Assembly: GCA_937873555.1 (NCBI GenBank)
Contig: CALMWN010000137.1
Coordinates: 1 to 29,606, forward strand
DNA length: 29,606 bases
Source: an uncultured Clostridia bacterium
Lineage (GTDB): Bacteria > Bacillota > Clostridia > Acetivibrionales > CALMWN01
Direction of reading: 5' to 3'
Shown: piece after piece, positions 7,610-16,043 of the stretch
How the letters are laid out: each line of letters opens with the position of its first letter
Position numbering within the stretch: the stretch's first letter is position 1
The notes under the pieces: model-generated
Seen by the model: only the letters and a program-made list of their open reading frames with translations
The model's database searches: none
What the model was told of the DNA's origin: nothing
Program-made: the position numbers and the translations under genes

Positions 7610-8608
7610 CTATTTATAGCGTATCCTGGGATCCAGGAACGGGTACAAAAGATCAATGAGGAATGTGGCAGTGGATACTGCCAAAATAGAGACTGTAATT
7701 GTTCCCAGAATAAGATTGTAGTCAGATTGTAAAATCGCATTGTAAATAAGTGTCCCAACACCCGGGTAGCTGAAAAGGATTTCCGTGACAATGGCACCGC
7801 TGAAAATTGTTCCGAGCTGCAGAGAGAGCATTGTAACCTGAGGAAGAGTGGCATTCCGCAGCACATATTTAGTCATGATTTTTCTCTCGCTTAAGCCCTT
7901 CAGGCGTGCAAAAACTACATAATCCTCCTCGGCTATACCCGTTGTAATTGCCTTCATACTTAAAACCCACCAACCGGTGCCGATCAATATCATTGATATG
8001 GCAGGAAGAAACGAGTTGTATATTATACTAACTATATGCTGCAGGGAAAGGCCTTTCCCGACAACTATGGTTGTAAGAGGAAATACAGGAAGAATATATG
8101 CGAAAAAAATTACCAGTACAAGTGCAAATATGTAATATGGTATGGGATAAAGGGTAATCGCAATGCCCTCAAGTATCCTGGAATAGGTTTTATCCTTCCT
8201 GAAGCCGGCTAACAGGCCTATGGCATTTCCAATCAACCAGGCCAGAAGTGTTGTCGTCAGAAGAAGTCCCAGCGACCAGGGTAAAGCAGTCCCTATAAGT
8301 TTGCTGACAGGAGTAGGATACATACTGAGGGATGGGCCGAAATCCTGCGTAAAGACGACTCTCTTGATAAATCCGAAATACTGCTCGAAAAGTGTACCAT
8401 TGAGGCCGAAATTCTGTGTCAATACCTCTCGAAGCTTGGCAACGGCTGCCGGATCCATTAAAGAAGAATTTGCTTGCAGCTGTGACACCATACCCTCAAC
8501 CGGATTTGACGGCATTAACCTTGGTATGAAGAAGACGGTGGTAACCCCTATAAAAACGACCATTATAAATACAGCCAGCCTTGATAAAAAAAACTTTAGG
8601 AATTGCAC
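7610..8608 (-). CDS. Opp/Dpp-type ABC transporter permease (OppB/DppB-like)
   Basis: This permease of about 332 residues begins VQFLKFFLSRLAVFIMVVFI, the usual OppB-type N-terminus. It carries the GLNGTLFEQYFGFIKRVVF and QDFGPSLSMYPTPV periplasmic segment and the cytoplasmic loop AEEDYVVFARLKGLSERKIM that contacts the ATPases. It ends LLYPFLDPRIRYK, as OppB proteins usually do. I chose GTG at 8608 because GAAAGGG lies nine bases upstream. An ATG at 8626 or a longer ORF from 8728 is possible, but the longer form would run through a strong hairpin at 8650-8688. About 135 bases separate it from the solute-binding protein gene. Confidence 0.9.
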   Translation of the reverse strand: MQFLKFFLSRLAVFIMVVFIGVTTVFFIPRLMPSNPVEGMVSQLQANSSLMDPAAVAKLREVLTQNFGLNGTLFEQYFGFIKRVVFTQDFGPSLSMYPTPVSKLIGTALPWSLGLLLTTTLLAWLIGNAIGLLAGFRKDKTYSRILEGIAITLYPIPYYIFALVLVIFFAYILPVFPLTTIVVGKGLSLQHIVSIIYNSFLPAISMILIGTGWWVLSMKAITTGIAEEDYVVFARLKGLSERKIMTKYVLRNATLPQVTMLSLQLGTIFSGAIVTEILFSYPGVGTLIYNAILQSDYNLILGTITVSILAVSTATFLIDLLYPFLDPRIRYK

Positions 8609-8649
8609 ATGCAACATCCCTTTCATAATGATTGATGGAGTGTTAAAGT

Positions 8650-8688
8650 CTGCTGCAAACCGGAAATGGAAGCTCCGGTATGCAGCAG
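8650..8688 (-). promoter_or_regulatory. Intercistronic hairpin after the solute-binding protein gene
   Basis: CTGCTGCAAACCGGA (8650-8664) pairs with TCCGGTATGCAGCAG (8674-8688) with a single mismatch, giving a 15-position stem around nine loop bases. No T run follows on the minus strand, so it is more likely an RNA-stabilising or partial-termination element. Such an element would raise binding-protein mRNA over permease mRNA. Confidence 0.6.
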
Positions 8689-8743
8689 GTAAAACTAAGT
8701 AAATATTTTTTAATATGATTTTGGTCAATGAAAAAGTTATATA

Positions 8744-10726
8744 TTAATCTTTGCCTGTAGGCTTATAATGTGAGAGTGACATCCTGAAGTTCGACCACCA
8801 CCACCAGGGGCCTTCAAAGTAATTGGAGGAACTCTGGAAACCACTCCAATAGTATGTATTTACAGGTACAAACTTGGATGTGCCTACCATAGGTATAAAA
8901 GGCATACCTTTTACAAATTCCTGCATTACTCCGGTAACCTCCGGAATAATCCGTGAGTCGTTGCTTGGAATTCCGCCCAACCTGTCAATAATTTCGCTTA
9001 CCCTGTCATTACGCCATCTTGAATTGGCACCGCTTACTGCACCGCCAGGGGCTGCCTGCCCATTGGGTACAATGAACTTCTTGTGCCACGGCAGCAAATA
9101 GGAAGTAGCATCAGCCACAACGCTCATGATTGGCCAGTATATGCCACATTCAAATTGCCCGTTTGAGCCCACGGTGTTGTAGGTGGTCGTATCAACCTGC
9201 TGGGCCGTTACATCTATACCGAATTTTTTCCATGAATCCACAACCGCAAACCCAAGCCTTGTAGCGAGAACTTCAAAACCGGAGGGAGTTACTAATGAAA
9301 TCTGCCAGGGCTTACCGTCAGGAAGCATCCATTTATCATTTTTCTTTGTAAAGCCTGATTCCTTAAGCAGCTTTTCAGCTTCTACCGGATCATATTTCCA
9401 CCAGCCTGTACCGAAAATATCGGAGATTTCCTGATCTCCGGTAGGCAGTCCCTGAATACCCTGTTGTTTCAGCATCTGAGCAACACTTTTAGCATAGCTT
9501 TCATCAAACGGCTTGTAGCCATCACCAAGCTGGAAGCTTCTGAGCCAATCCAGCATCGGCTTGTGGTAAACTGATGTCAGGGTCTTTGTCGGAGGCAGGG
9601 CTATTGGTGATACTCTCAGCATCCCGCCGTATGCCGACATGGATACGTTCTTCAAATCAATTGCGAGAGTGAGTGCCCAGCGTACCTTTTCGTTGTCAAA
9701 CGGGGGTTTTGAGCAGTTGAACTGTACACCTCTGACTGCCGGGTCATCCATATCCGCATATGGAAAATCTTTATACCATGCCATTGTGTTGGTATTTTTT
9801 TGCCTTAAAATATCCCAACTCTCCGGAGAAATATCTGTCAATATATCCATGTCATTCTGGATTGTCGCCATCACGCGCTTTTCCTCAGGTCCGTAAGTCC
9901 TGAACAATATATATTTCGGGGTCGGTTCTCCTGCTACCAATCCGGTAGCGCTATTCTTCCAGTCGGCACGCTTTTCAAACAAAAACCAGTTGCCCTGTGG
10001 GTCTATGTTTTTCAATGTGTATGGACCGGATGCAATTGACTGGGAATTTTGAAATGTCTTAGGATCATTCTTTTCCCAAATATGCTTGGGTAATATTTTA
10101 AAGTTTGTATCGGTAACCGTAACGCCTAGAAACTGTTCAAGCTTTGCCTCAGGTTTAAGAGTTTCAACCTCAACTGTATATTTATCCACAGCTGTCATTT
10201 TTTTGACCATATTGGAATATGCTCCGCTGTAAGCAAGTTCTTTTATATTCAACAGCATATCTGAGGTAAATACAACGTCTTCAGAAGTAAGGTCTACGCC
10301 GTCGGACCATTTTACGCCTTCACGCAGCTTGAAGCGGAACTTGGTCATGCTGCTGTTCACCGGTTCGGCCATTGTAGAAGCTAGTAATGGAAACTGCTTG
10401 CCGTTTACAGAATCAACCTCCCATAAAGGTTCCCAGACAAACTGGCGGAAACCGTTGCCTTGATAGACAACTCCGGGGAGATATGGATTTAACTGGCTGA
10501 TATTTGTTGCGCGCCCGTTAAGCATGTCTACAATCAAGGTTTCTTTTCTGGGGACACCTACATCGGTCAGCTTGCCTCCTCCGGAAGCAGAGACATTTGA
10601 TGATGCTGCCGATGTTGACTGGTTTGCGGAGCTGTTGTCCTTGTTCGGGCTTGTTCCACCACATGAGGTCAGAATCAACATGATTGCCAGCAAGCAAGCG
10701 GTCAAACGAAAATGTTTCCTTGTCAT
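8744..10726 (-). CDS. Family 5 extracellular solute-binding lipoprotein of an ABC importer
   Basis: This is the 660-residue substrate receptor of the Opp-type importer. MTRKHFRLTACLLAIMLILT is a lipoprotein signal, followed by the lipobox LTSC with the lipidated Cys at 22. A Ser/Asn/Ala-rich linker precedes the folded part. SBP_bac_5 hallmarks are visible: FVWEPLWEVDSVNG, the FKLREGVKWSDGVDLTSEDV segment, VRGVQFNCSKPPFDNEKVRW, and AEKLLKESGFTKKNDKWMLP near 470-490. Family 5 receptors bind peptides but also oligosaccharides. The GH172 gene at the end of this operon argues for a carbohydrate. The start at 10726 is set by AAAGGAGGAAT; an upstream in-frame ATG at 10780 lacks a site. It is the first gene of the operon and lies opposite the YesMN pair. 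Confidence 0.93.
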   Translation of the reverse strand: MTRKHFRLTACLLAIMLILTSCGGTSPNKDNSSANQSTSAASSNVSASGGGKLTDVGVPRKETLIVDMLNGRATNISQLNPYLPGVVYQGNGFRQFVWEPLWEVDSVNGKQFPLLASTMAEPVNSSMTKFRFKLREGVKWSDGVDLTSEDVVFTSDMLLNIKELAYSGAYSNMVKKMTAVDKYTVEVETLKPEAKLEQFLGVTVTDTNFKILPKHIWEKNDPKTFQNSQSIASGPYTLKNIDPQGNWFLFEKRADWKNSATGLVAGEPTPKYILFRTYGPEEKRVMATIQNDMDILTDISPESWDILRQKNTNTMAWYKDFPYADMDDPAVRGVQFNCSKPPFDNEKVRWALTLAIDLKNVSMSAYGGMLRVSPIALPPTKTLTSVYHKPMLDWLRSFQLGDGYKPFDESYAKSVAQMLKQQGIQGLPTGDQEISDIFGTGWWKYDPVEAEKLLKESGFTKKNDKWMLPDGKPWQISLVTPSGFEVLATRLGFAVVDSWKKFGIDVTAQQVDTTTYNTVGSNGQFECGIYWPIMSVVADATSYLLPWHKKFIVPNGQAAPGGAVSGANSRWRNDRVSEIIDRLGGIPSNDSRIIPEVTGVMQEFVKGMPFIPMVGTSKFVPVNTYYWSGFQSSSNYFEGPWWWWSNFRMSLSHYKPTGKD

Positions 10727-10834
10727 TTTTATTCCTCCTTTAGGTTTGTGAAATTGGTTTGATGATTGACTGCAGAACATGATGTATAGAATTTTTTCTA
10801 TATAAGTGTTATGGATTGTGACCCTACATGCTTA

Positions 10835-10863
10835 ATTATAGCATGCAGCTATCGATAATTTAT
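10835..10863 (-). promoter_or_regulatory. Candidate promoter of the importer operon
   Basis: On the minus strand a perfect TATAAT (10840-10835) lies about 110 bases before the solute-binding protein start. A 17-base spacer leads to ATAAAT, a poor -35 element. A good -10 with a poor -35 is what an activator-dependent promoter looks like. The inverted-repeat arms at 10908-10925 and 11007-11024 lie further upstream. Confidence 0.4.
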
Positions 10864-10907
10864 TTTAAATTCCTTTGTTTTGTTTTAAAAATATTGGAAC
10901 TGTTTAC

Positions 10908-11024
10908 TTAATACTATTTTGTTACTTTGGAATTATTATTGAATAAACAAGTATTACTTTTTCTTCAATAGAAATTTATACTGCAAAATTTCCACAAATT
11001 AATGATGTAACAAAGTAGTATTAA
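10908..11024. repeat. 18-bp inverted repeat, candidate response-regulator operator
   Basis: TTAATACTATTTTGTTAC (10908-10925) and GTAACAAAGTAGTATTAA (11007-11024) are reverse complements at 17 of 18 positions, with 81 bases between them. They lie in the AT-rich, gene-free region of about 500 bases between the divergent importer operon and the kinase/regulator pair. Binding by the AraC-type regulator encoded next door is inferred. Confidence 0.55.
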
Positions 11025-11101
11025 ATAAATCATAAATAATATAAATTGAGAGAATCCGGCTTTCTGAAAAATTTACTGAAATATATACCCAGAATTGATT
11101 A

Positions 11102-11131
11102 TTGCCATCTGGCTCGAATAAAAGATATAAT
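11102..11131 (+). promoter_or_regulatory. Sigma-A promoter of the histidine kinase / response regulator pair
   Basis: TTGCCA (11102-11107) and TATAAT (11126-11131) have an 18-base spacer. An overlapping second TATAAT follows at 11131. The kinase start lies about 90 bases after the predicted transcription start. Confidence 0.55.
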
Positions 11132-11228
11132 ATAATGCAAAGGGATGATTGGCCTGACAAGACAATAGAAGCACACCTTTGCCGGTAAAATATACAGTTC
11201 AGAGTACCTAATGAGAGGAGCCTTTGGA

Positions 11229-12968
11229 TTGGGGATTTTGGGAAAAATGCATTCCTTCAAATTCAAGCTGATATTGTTTCTTATTCTCATATCATGCGCC
11301 GTACTGCTCCTCCAGATATTCATATCGAGTTATTTCATTAACAACATAATTACTCAAAAGTCAATGGTCTTTTTCCGGGAATCCATCCAGCAAATTGGCA
11401 AGAGAATGGATTTTCAGGTTAACAGACGTGAGAACTTCATGCATTCCATAGCACAAAACCAGGTAATAAAAAACAATCTGGAGGATTTGAACAATTTAAA
11501 CTCCGATTATCAAATGAATATAAATTATATTATAAGAGAGGCTTTGAAATTAAAACAGTCAGACGGCGGAGCGGTGAATGACATTTATATATTTACAACC
11601 CAGGGCATCCCGATAAATTGTTATTATTCGGAAGCTGTATTAGATATAGATACCTACTCTGAACTAATACTGCATAACAGTATGTACAGCCAAAAAGATA
11701 ATATCATTTGGAGTGACTATAATCCGGAATTACTTACAATATCGGCTTATGCACCGATATTTGAGGGCAACGGCAAGCTGGGACTGCTCAAAGCAAGGTT
11801 TACAAAAAACTTTTTCAGCGAAATTATCGATGAGGCCAGTCAAAGTGAAAGTGTGAAGATATTAGTTGTTGACCAGAATTCTAATATCATTTATTCGAAA
11901 GACAACTCGCTTATAAACAAGTCTTCACTCTCCTTTAACAAGCCGTCAAATCTGGTTTTTGAATATCCGATGAGTTACGGCGGCTGGCGTGTTAAGGGAA
12001 TAATACCAAAAAGTGAAATTGCCAACCAGATATTGCAGATAAACAGCCTGTTTTTAATCATATATGTTATTGCTTTCTGTATTATTATCGTACTTGTCTC
12101 GGTTTTTATAAGCAAATTGCTGCTCCCTCTCAAAAAGATTATGAAAGGGATGGAGTGTATACAAAACGGCAATCTGAGTGTAATACTTGAGCATGGGACA
12201 AAAGATGAATTCGGCTTTATAATACGCAACTTCAATTATATGGTTGAACATATCAAGCTGCTGCTTTCAACTGTATATAAACAACAGACATATTATAGGA
12301 AAACTGCAATGGAGGCTCTTCAGGCAAAGCTTAACCCTCATTTTCTGTATAATACATTGGATGCGATTTATTGGATGCTTATCATGAAGGATCAGACTGA
12401 AACCGCGAAAATCGTAATGGCACTTTCAGACATTCTGAGATACTCAATTTCCCATGAAAATGAATTTGTTGCGGTAGAGGAGGATATAAACCAGCTTGAG
12501 AATTATTTGAAAATTCAGAAAGTACGATTCGGAGAGAAGCTGGAGTATTCTGTAACAGTTGATAAAGATATTCTGGAATTGAAAATTCCAAAACTATTGC
12601 TGCAGCCGCTTGTAGAGAATTCAATAAAGCACGGCTTCAAGGAGATGAAATACAAGGGGATTATCAACGTTTCAGGCTTTATCAGGAAGGAAGCGATAAT
12701 TTTCGAAGTCAGTGACAATGGCACAGGTATGTCAGAGAAGGCCATAGGAGATATTTTCAGGCAATCTGAGGATCAGGCGAGAAACAGGGGTATAGGCATT
12801 AAGATGGTGCATGACAGGATAAGGTATATCTATGGCGAAGCTTATGGCATCACAATTTCCAGCATCCAGGGAGCTGGTACGCAGATTACTGTACAGCTGG
12901 GGAAAAAAGTCGAATTTAACATTCAGGACCAGAGAATTGAGAATGAAGAGGTAGACAAATATGCTTAG
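11229..12968 (+). CDS. YesM-type sensor histidine kinase
   Basis: This kinase of about 579 residues starts with a membrane helix (KLILFLILISCAVLLLQIFI), followed by an extracellular sensing region of some 230 residues. A second helix (INSLFLIIYVIAFCIIIVLV) follows. The HAMP linker runs through KLLLPLKKIMKGMECIQNGN. The His_kinase domain (PF06580) carries ALQAKLNPHFLYNTLDAIYW with the phosphorylated His before FLYN. The ATPase part has LLQPLVENSIKHGF, VSDNGTGM and GIGIKMVHDRIRYIYG. Family members sense extracellular sugars, often through a binding protein. I chose TTG at 11229 because AGAGGAG lies eight bases upstream; an in-frame ATG at 11211 has only a weak site. Its last eight bases overlap the response regulator, indicating translational coupling. 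Confidence 0.92.
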   Translation: MGILGKMHSFKFKLILFLILISCAVLLLQIFISSYFINNIITQKSMVFFRESIQQIGKRMDFQVNRRENFMHSIAQNQVIKNNLEDLNNLNSDYQMNINYIIREALKLKQSDGGAVNDIYIFTTQGIPINCYYSEAVLDIDTYSELILHNSMYSQKDNIIWSDYNPELLTISAYAPIFEGNGKLGLLKARFTKNFFSEIIDEASQSESVKILVVDQNSNIIYSKDNSLINKSSLSFNKPSNLVFEYPMSYGGWRVKGIIPKSEIANQILQINSLFLIIYVIAFCIIIVLVSVFISKLLLPLKKIMKGMECIQNGNLSVILEHGTKDEFGFIIRNFNYMVEHIKLLLSTVYKQQTYYRKTAMEALQAKLNPHFLYNTLDAIYWMLIMKDQTETAKIVMALSDILRYSISHENEFVAVEEDINQLENYLKIQKVRFGEKLEYSVTVDKDILELKIPKLLLQPLVENSIKHGFKEMKYKGIINVSGFIRKEAIIFEVSDNGTGMSEKAIGDIFRQSEDQARNRGIGIKMVHDRIRYIYGEAYGITISSIQGAGTQITVQLGKKVEFNIQDQRIENEEVDKYA

Positions 12969-14466
12969 AATCTTGCTTGTTGATGATGAGAGCGTATGTT
13001 TGAAGGGAATGGAGTATATTTTACAGAAATATCTGCCTGAACATGAGATTGTAGCCATGCTTGGAAGTGCTCCCGAGGCTTTGGAACTGTTGGAAAAGGA
13101 ACAGGTTGATGTTGTGATTACCGATGTCAAGATGCCTGAAATGGATGGTGTAGAATTCACAAAGCAGGTATGTTCCGCATATAGCGGCATATCTGTAATA
13201 GTGATAAGTGCTTACTCGGATTTTGAGTTTGTTCGTCAATGCATGAAGAATGGAGCGGTCGATTATCTACTCAAGCCGTGCAGTTATGAGATGATTATTG
13301 ATGTGCTGGACAAGCTCGAAGACAAGGCACGGCATAAAAACACCCTGCTTCAGAAGACGCTTGAAATAGAGCACTTGAAAGAAGCAATACTCGGAGAGGG
13401 GCAATTACCGGAATATATTTCACGGAATTCTGAAGCCCTGATGATCATATCGGTTCTTCGAGGCAATGGAAGACTGCTTGGGGAAAAGGACACGGAATAT
13501 ATCGCCAAGGAATTTGAAAAATTGAAGTTGGATGAAGCAAAACTCATTGTAATAGATGAAAACTTCATTTTGGTATCTGAAGCTTTATTTGATTTAGTTG
13601 ATTTGAAACAGGCATTGAGTGAATTCAGGAAGGAAATGGGAAGAAAGGGGATATCCGTCTTTACAGCAGTCCGGAATTTTAAATATGTTCAGGGCTGCCT
13701 GGAAAAAGTTTATAAAACCGGCACTGAAATGATTGGATTTTTACTTTTTAATGAAATATCTTCAGTTATAGAGCAGGTGGAATATGATTCATTTATTGCA
13801 AAACAAAAGGAATATAAGATAGTGGATTTTTACTCCGCAAAGATCATATCAAACCTGATTGCAAGCGGGAAAGCGGATAAGGTGGAAAGCTACCTTGACG
13901 ACAGCTTGAAAAAGCTTTACGGATGCAATATTTATTTTGATCCTGTTAAGGTAAAGATGGAATTTCTGCAGGAAATCATACTTCTGGAGAACCGTTTAAA
14001 GGAGCGCAATATTGAAATTCCGGAGATCATGGGGAAAAACATTGATTACCTCTATGAATTCAAAAGACTCAGATCGATTAACTCCTTCCTCAATTGGATC
14101 AGGAATTTTACGATAACAATAGCCATGTACACAAAGGATACAGACAATGTGCCTCACTACATACGCATGGCTATCAAGTATATTTTCGAATACTATATGA
14201 CCGGAATCACTCTTACAGAGGTAGCGGACAAGGTTTACCTCAACCCATGGTATCTCAGCTCCCAGTTCAAGAGGTATATCAATATCACCTTTGTAGAATA
14301 CCTGAACAAGGTAAGGGTGGATGCAGCAAAGGATTTGCTCAAGCAAAAGGATCTAAAGATCTTTCAGGTAGCTGAGATGGTTGGATTCCAGGATGCCACA
14401 TATTTTGCGACGGTGTTTAAGAGCCTCGAACATATAACACCTAAAGAGTACCAGAAAAATTGCTAG
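12961..14466 (+). CDS. YesN-type response regulator with AraC DNA-binding domain
   Basis: This 501-residue regulator has an N-terminal receiver (residues 1-120). Acidic residues are Asp8 and Asp9, the phosphoacceptor is Asp55 in VVITDVKMPEMDG, and the conserved Lys is in DYLLKPC. A long middle region of unknown fold follows. The C-terminal AraC domain has two helix-turn-helix units (ITLTEVADKVYLNPWYLSSQ and FQVAEMVGFQDATYFATVFK) and ends THITPKEYQ-like (EHITPKEYQKNC). It overlaps the kinase gene by eight bases. Such pairs usually activate an adjacent sugar importer; the divergent operon and the inverted repeat between them are the natural target. That link is inferred from position. Confidence 0.93.
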   Translation: MLRILLVDDESVCLKGMEYILQKYLPEHEIVAMLGSAPEALELLEKEQVDVVITDVKMPEMDGVEFTKQVCSAYSGISVIVISAYSDFEFVRQCMKNGAVDYLLKPCSYEMIIDVLDKLEDKARHKNTLLQKTLEIEHLKEAILGEGQLPEYISRNSEALMIISVLRGNGRLLGEKDTEYIAKEFEKLKLDEAKLIVIDENFILVSEALFDLVDLKQALSEFRKEMGRKGISVFTAVRNFKYVQGCLEKVYKTGTEMIGFLLFNEISSVIEQVEYDSFIAKQKEYKIVDFYSAKIISNLIASGKADKVESYLDDSLKKLYGCNIYFDPVKVKMEFLQEIILLENRLKERNIEIPEIMGKNIDYLYEFKRLRSINSFLNWIRNFTITIAMYTKDTDNVPHYIRMAIKYIFEYYMTGITLTEVADKVYLNPWYLSSQFKRYINITFVEYLNKVRVDAAKDLLKQKDLKIFQVAEMVGFQDATYFATVFKSLEHITPKEYQKNC

Positions 14467-14556
14467 AAATTCTTAGGATATACTTTTTCGAAGGCCGGTC
14501 ATGGACTTCAGACAAGAACTTGAACAATAACATGCAAACTTTCTTATGAGTGCTAG

Positions 14557-14585
14557 TGTACATGCTTTGGCAATTAAAGTATAAT
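14557..14585 (+). promoter_or_regulatory. Candidate promoter of ybaB-recR
   Basis: TATAAT (14580-14585) lies about 38 bases before the ybaB ATG. With a 17-base spacer the -35 is TGTACA, matching the consensus at four of six positions. A separate promoter is expected, because the usual upstream partner dnaX lies 11 kb away here. Confidence 0.45.
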
Positions 14586-14622
14586 AATATAAGTAAAATT
14601 GAAATCAGGAGGAGATTTACAT

Positions 14623-14967
14623 ATGGCAAGAGGCGGTTTTCCAGGCTTTGGCGGTGGTAATATGGGCAATTTGATGAAACAGGCACAGAAAATGCAGAAG
14701 GACATGCAGAAAATGCAGGAAGAGCTTCAGGATAAAACTGTGGAAGCTTCTGCGGGCGGTGGAGCTGTGACGGTAGTTGCCAGTGGGAAGAAAGAGATTA
14801 TTGAAATAAAAATAAAGCCCGAGGTAGTGGATCCGGAGGACGTGGAAATGCTTCAGGATCTGGTTCTGGCAGCGGTTAATGAGGCTTTGAGGAAGGCAGA
14901 TGACATGGTTAATTCAGAAATGAGCAAGATTACCGGAGGATTGGGTGGAATGCCGGGCCTATTTTGA
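14623..14967 (+). CDS. ybaB: YbaB/EbfC family nucleoid-associated protein
   Basis: This 114-residue DNA-binding protein of the YbaB/EbfC family forms dimers that coat DNA. It opens with a Gly/Phe-rich tail (MARGGFPGFGGGNMGNLMKQ). A Met/Lys/Gln-rich coiled coil follows (AQKMQKDMQKMQEELQDKTV), then the conserved core ASAGGGAVTVVASGKKEI and IKIKPEVVDPEDVEMLQDLV. It ends in the helix VNEALRKADDMVNSEMSKIT and a Gly-rich tail. ATG at 14623 is set by AGGAGGAG; an upstream in-frame TTG is not supported. It is followed 19 bases later by recR, the usual arrangement. Confidence 0.95.
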   Translation: MARGGFPGFGGGNMGNLMKQAQKMQKDMQKMQEELQDKTVEASAGGGAVTVVASGKKEIIEIKIKPEVVDPEDVEMLQDLVLAAVNEALRKADDMVNSEMSKITGGLGGMPGLF

Positions 14968-14986
14968 CAAGCAAAGGTGAATACTG

Positions 14987-15586
14987 ATGAGTTTTTATGC
15001 AACGCCTGTTGCAAGGCTTATAGAAGAATTTGAAAAGCTCCCCGGGATCGGGCACAAGACAGCCCAGCGGCTGGCGTTCCACGTGCTGGACTTGCCGGCA
15101 GATAAGGTTGAAGGCCTTGCGAATGCAATTAAGGAAGCTAAATTTAAAACCAAATACTGTTCAATATGCAGCAATCTCACAGACGTAGACCCATGCAGCG
15201 TATGCAGCGGAGCGACAAGAGACCGGTCGGTAATATGTGTGGTTGAAGACTCCAGGGACGTGGTCGCGATGGAGAAGACAAGGGAATTCAAGGGCTTGTA
15301 TCACGTATTACATGGGGCGATATCGCCGATGGAAGGAATAGGTCCCGAGGACATTAAAATAAAGGAACTGCTTGCGCGGGTGGGAGAGGGAAATATCAGA
15401 GAAGTTATAATCGCAACCAATCCAAACATAGAAGGAGAAGCAACGGCAATGTATATTTCCAAGCTTCTCAAGCCTCTTGGAATAAAAACCACAAGAATTG
15501 CCCACGGTATTCCTGTGGGGGGAGATATTGAATATGCTGATGAGGTAACTCTGGCAAAGTCATTGGAAGGAAGAAGGGAGCTATAG
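14987..15586 (+). CDS. recR: Recombination mediator protein RecR
   Basis: This 199-residue protein works with RecO/RecF to load RecA at gapped DNA. The N-terminal helix-hairpin-helix is in LPGIGHKTAQRLAFHVL. A zinc finger has Cys58, Cys61, Cys70 and Cys73 (CSICSNLTDVDPCSVC). The Toprim domain begins VICVVEDSRDVVAMEK and contains VIIATNPNIEGEATAMYI. The C-terminal Walker-B-like segment includes GIPVGGDIEYADEVTLAKSL. Length is standard. The gene lies just after ybaB, and its stop codon is inside the terminator hairpin. Confidence 0.97.
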   Translation: MSFYATPVARLIEEFEKLPGIGHKTAQRLAFHVLDLPADKVEGLANAIKEAKFKTKYCSICSNLTDVDPCSVCSGATRDRSVICVVEDSRDVVAMEKTREFKGLYHVLHGAISPMEGIGPEDIKIKELLARVGEGNIREVIIATNPNIEGEATAMYISKLLKPLGIKTTRIAHGIPVGGDIEYADEVTLAKSLEGRREL

Positions 15587-15598
15587 CTCCTTTTTTTT
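15577..15598 (+). terminator. Rho-independent terminator of ybaB-recR
   Basis: GGAGC/GCTCC (15577-15581 with 15586-15590) with a TATA loop is followed by eight T residues. The recR stop codon TAG (15584-15586) is within the hairpin. Confidence 0.85.
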
Positions 15599-15672
15599 AT
15601 GTGTGGCGACATAACAAAGTCATATCACACGCAAATAGAGTTATATTACAAGTAAATAAAGATTGTTCAAGG

Positions 15673-15722
15673 GCTATCCCCAACGTCGTCCCCAAAAGTC
15701 GACTGAGGGGGTGGCTTTTTTT
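15673..15722 (+). terminator. Second rho-independent terminator downstream of recR
   Basis: GCTATCCCC (15673-15681) pairs with GGGGGTGGC (15707-15715) with two G-U pairs. A 3x3 internal loop follows, then GTCG/CGAC (15685-15688 with 15700-15703). Seven T residues end the structure. It is 75 bases past the recR terminator, and no gene lies between them. It may be the tail of a lost gene, a backup terminator, or the end of a short RNA. Confidence 0.6.
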
Positions 15723-15953
15723 GAAAAATACCGAAAGGATGACAGCCATTTTTATTTTTGCAACTTCGCAAAGAGCAGTTTCCAGGATGCCATCTTTACC
15801 GATTGCAGTTTTGATACTTTCAGAATGAATGAAGGTGATTTGAGAAACACCAAAATCGTTAATGCAAAATTCATAGAATTTTATATTGAAGATTCCGACC
15901 AAAAAACCAAAGTAAACAAAAACACGTATTTAGGACCGGTAAACTACAATTGA
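15723..15953 (+). pseudogene. Pentapeptide-repeat protein fragment
   Basis: The frame reads about nine consecutive five-residue units, NFAKS SFQDA IFTDC SFDTF RMNEG DLRNT KIVNA KFIEF and part of another. Phe, Met, Leu or Ile sits at the central position of each, the pattern of a right-handed pentapeptide beta-helix. The frame is open only because it runs backwards into the upstream terminator T run; there is no start codon with a ribosome site. It therefore looks like a headless C-terminal piece of a longer gene. The function of the intact protein is unknown. Confidence 0.6.
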
Positions 15954-16043
15954 AATGGTACTGGGAGTGATTATGGTTGGCATATGGGTATCGACTTTGG
16001 TCAGAAAGATGGTCAGGTAAACTTTGTAAAGGAGCGGAACAAT

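Noticed and set aside
10801..11200. Possible CRISPR or tandem repeat array in the AT-rich intergenic region
   Set aside because: Only the single inverted-repeat pair is present; there is no regularly spaced repeat.
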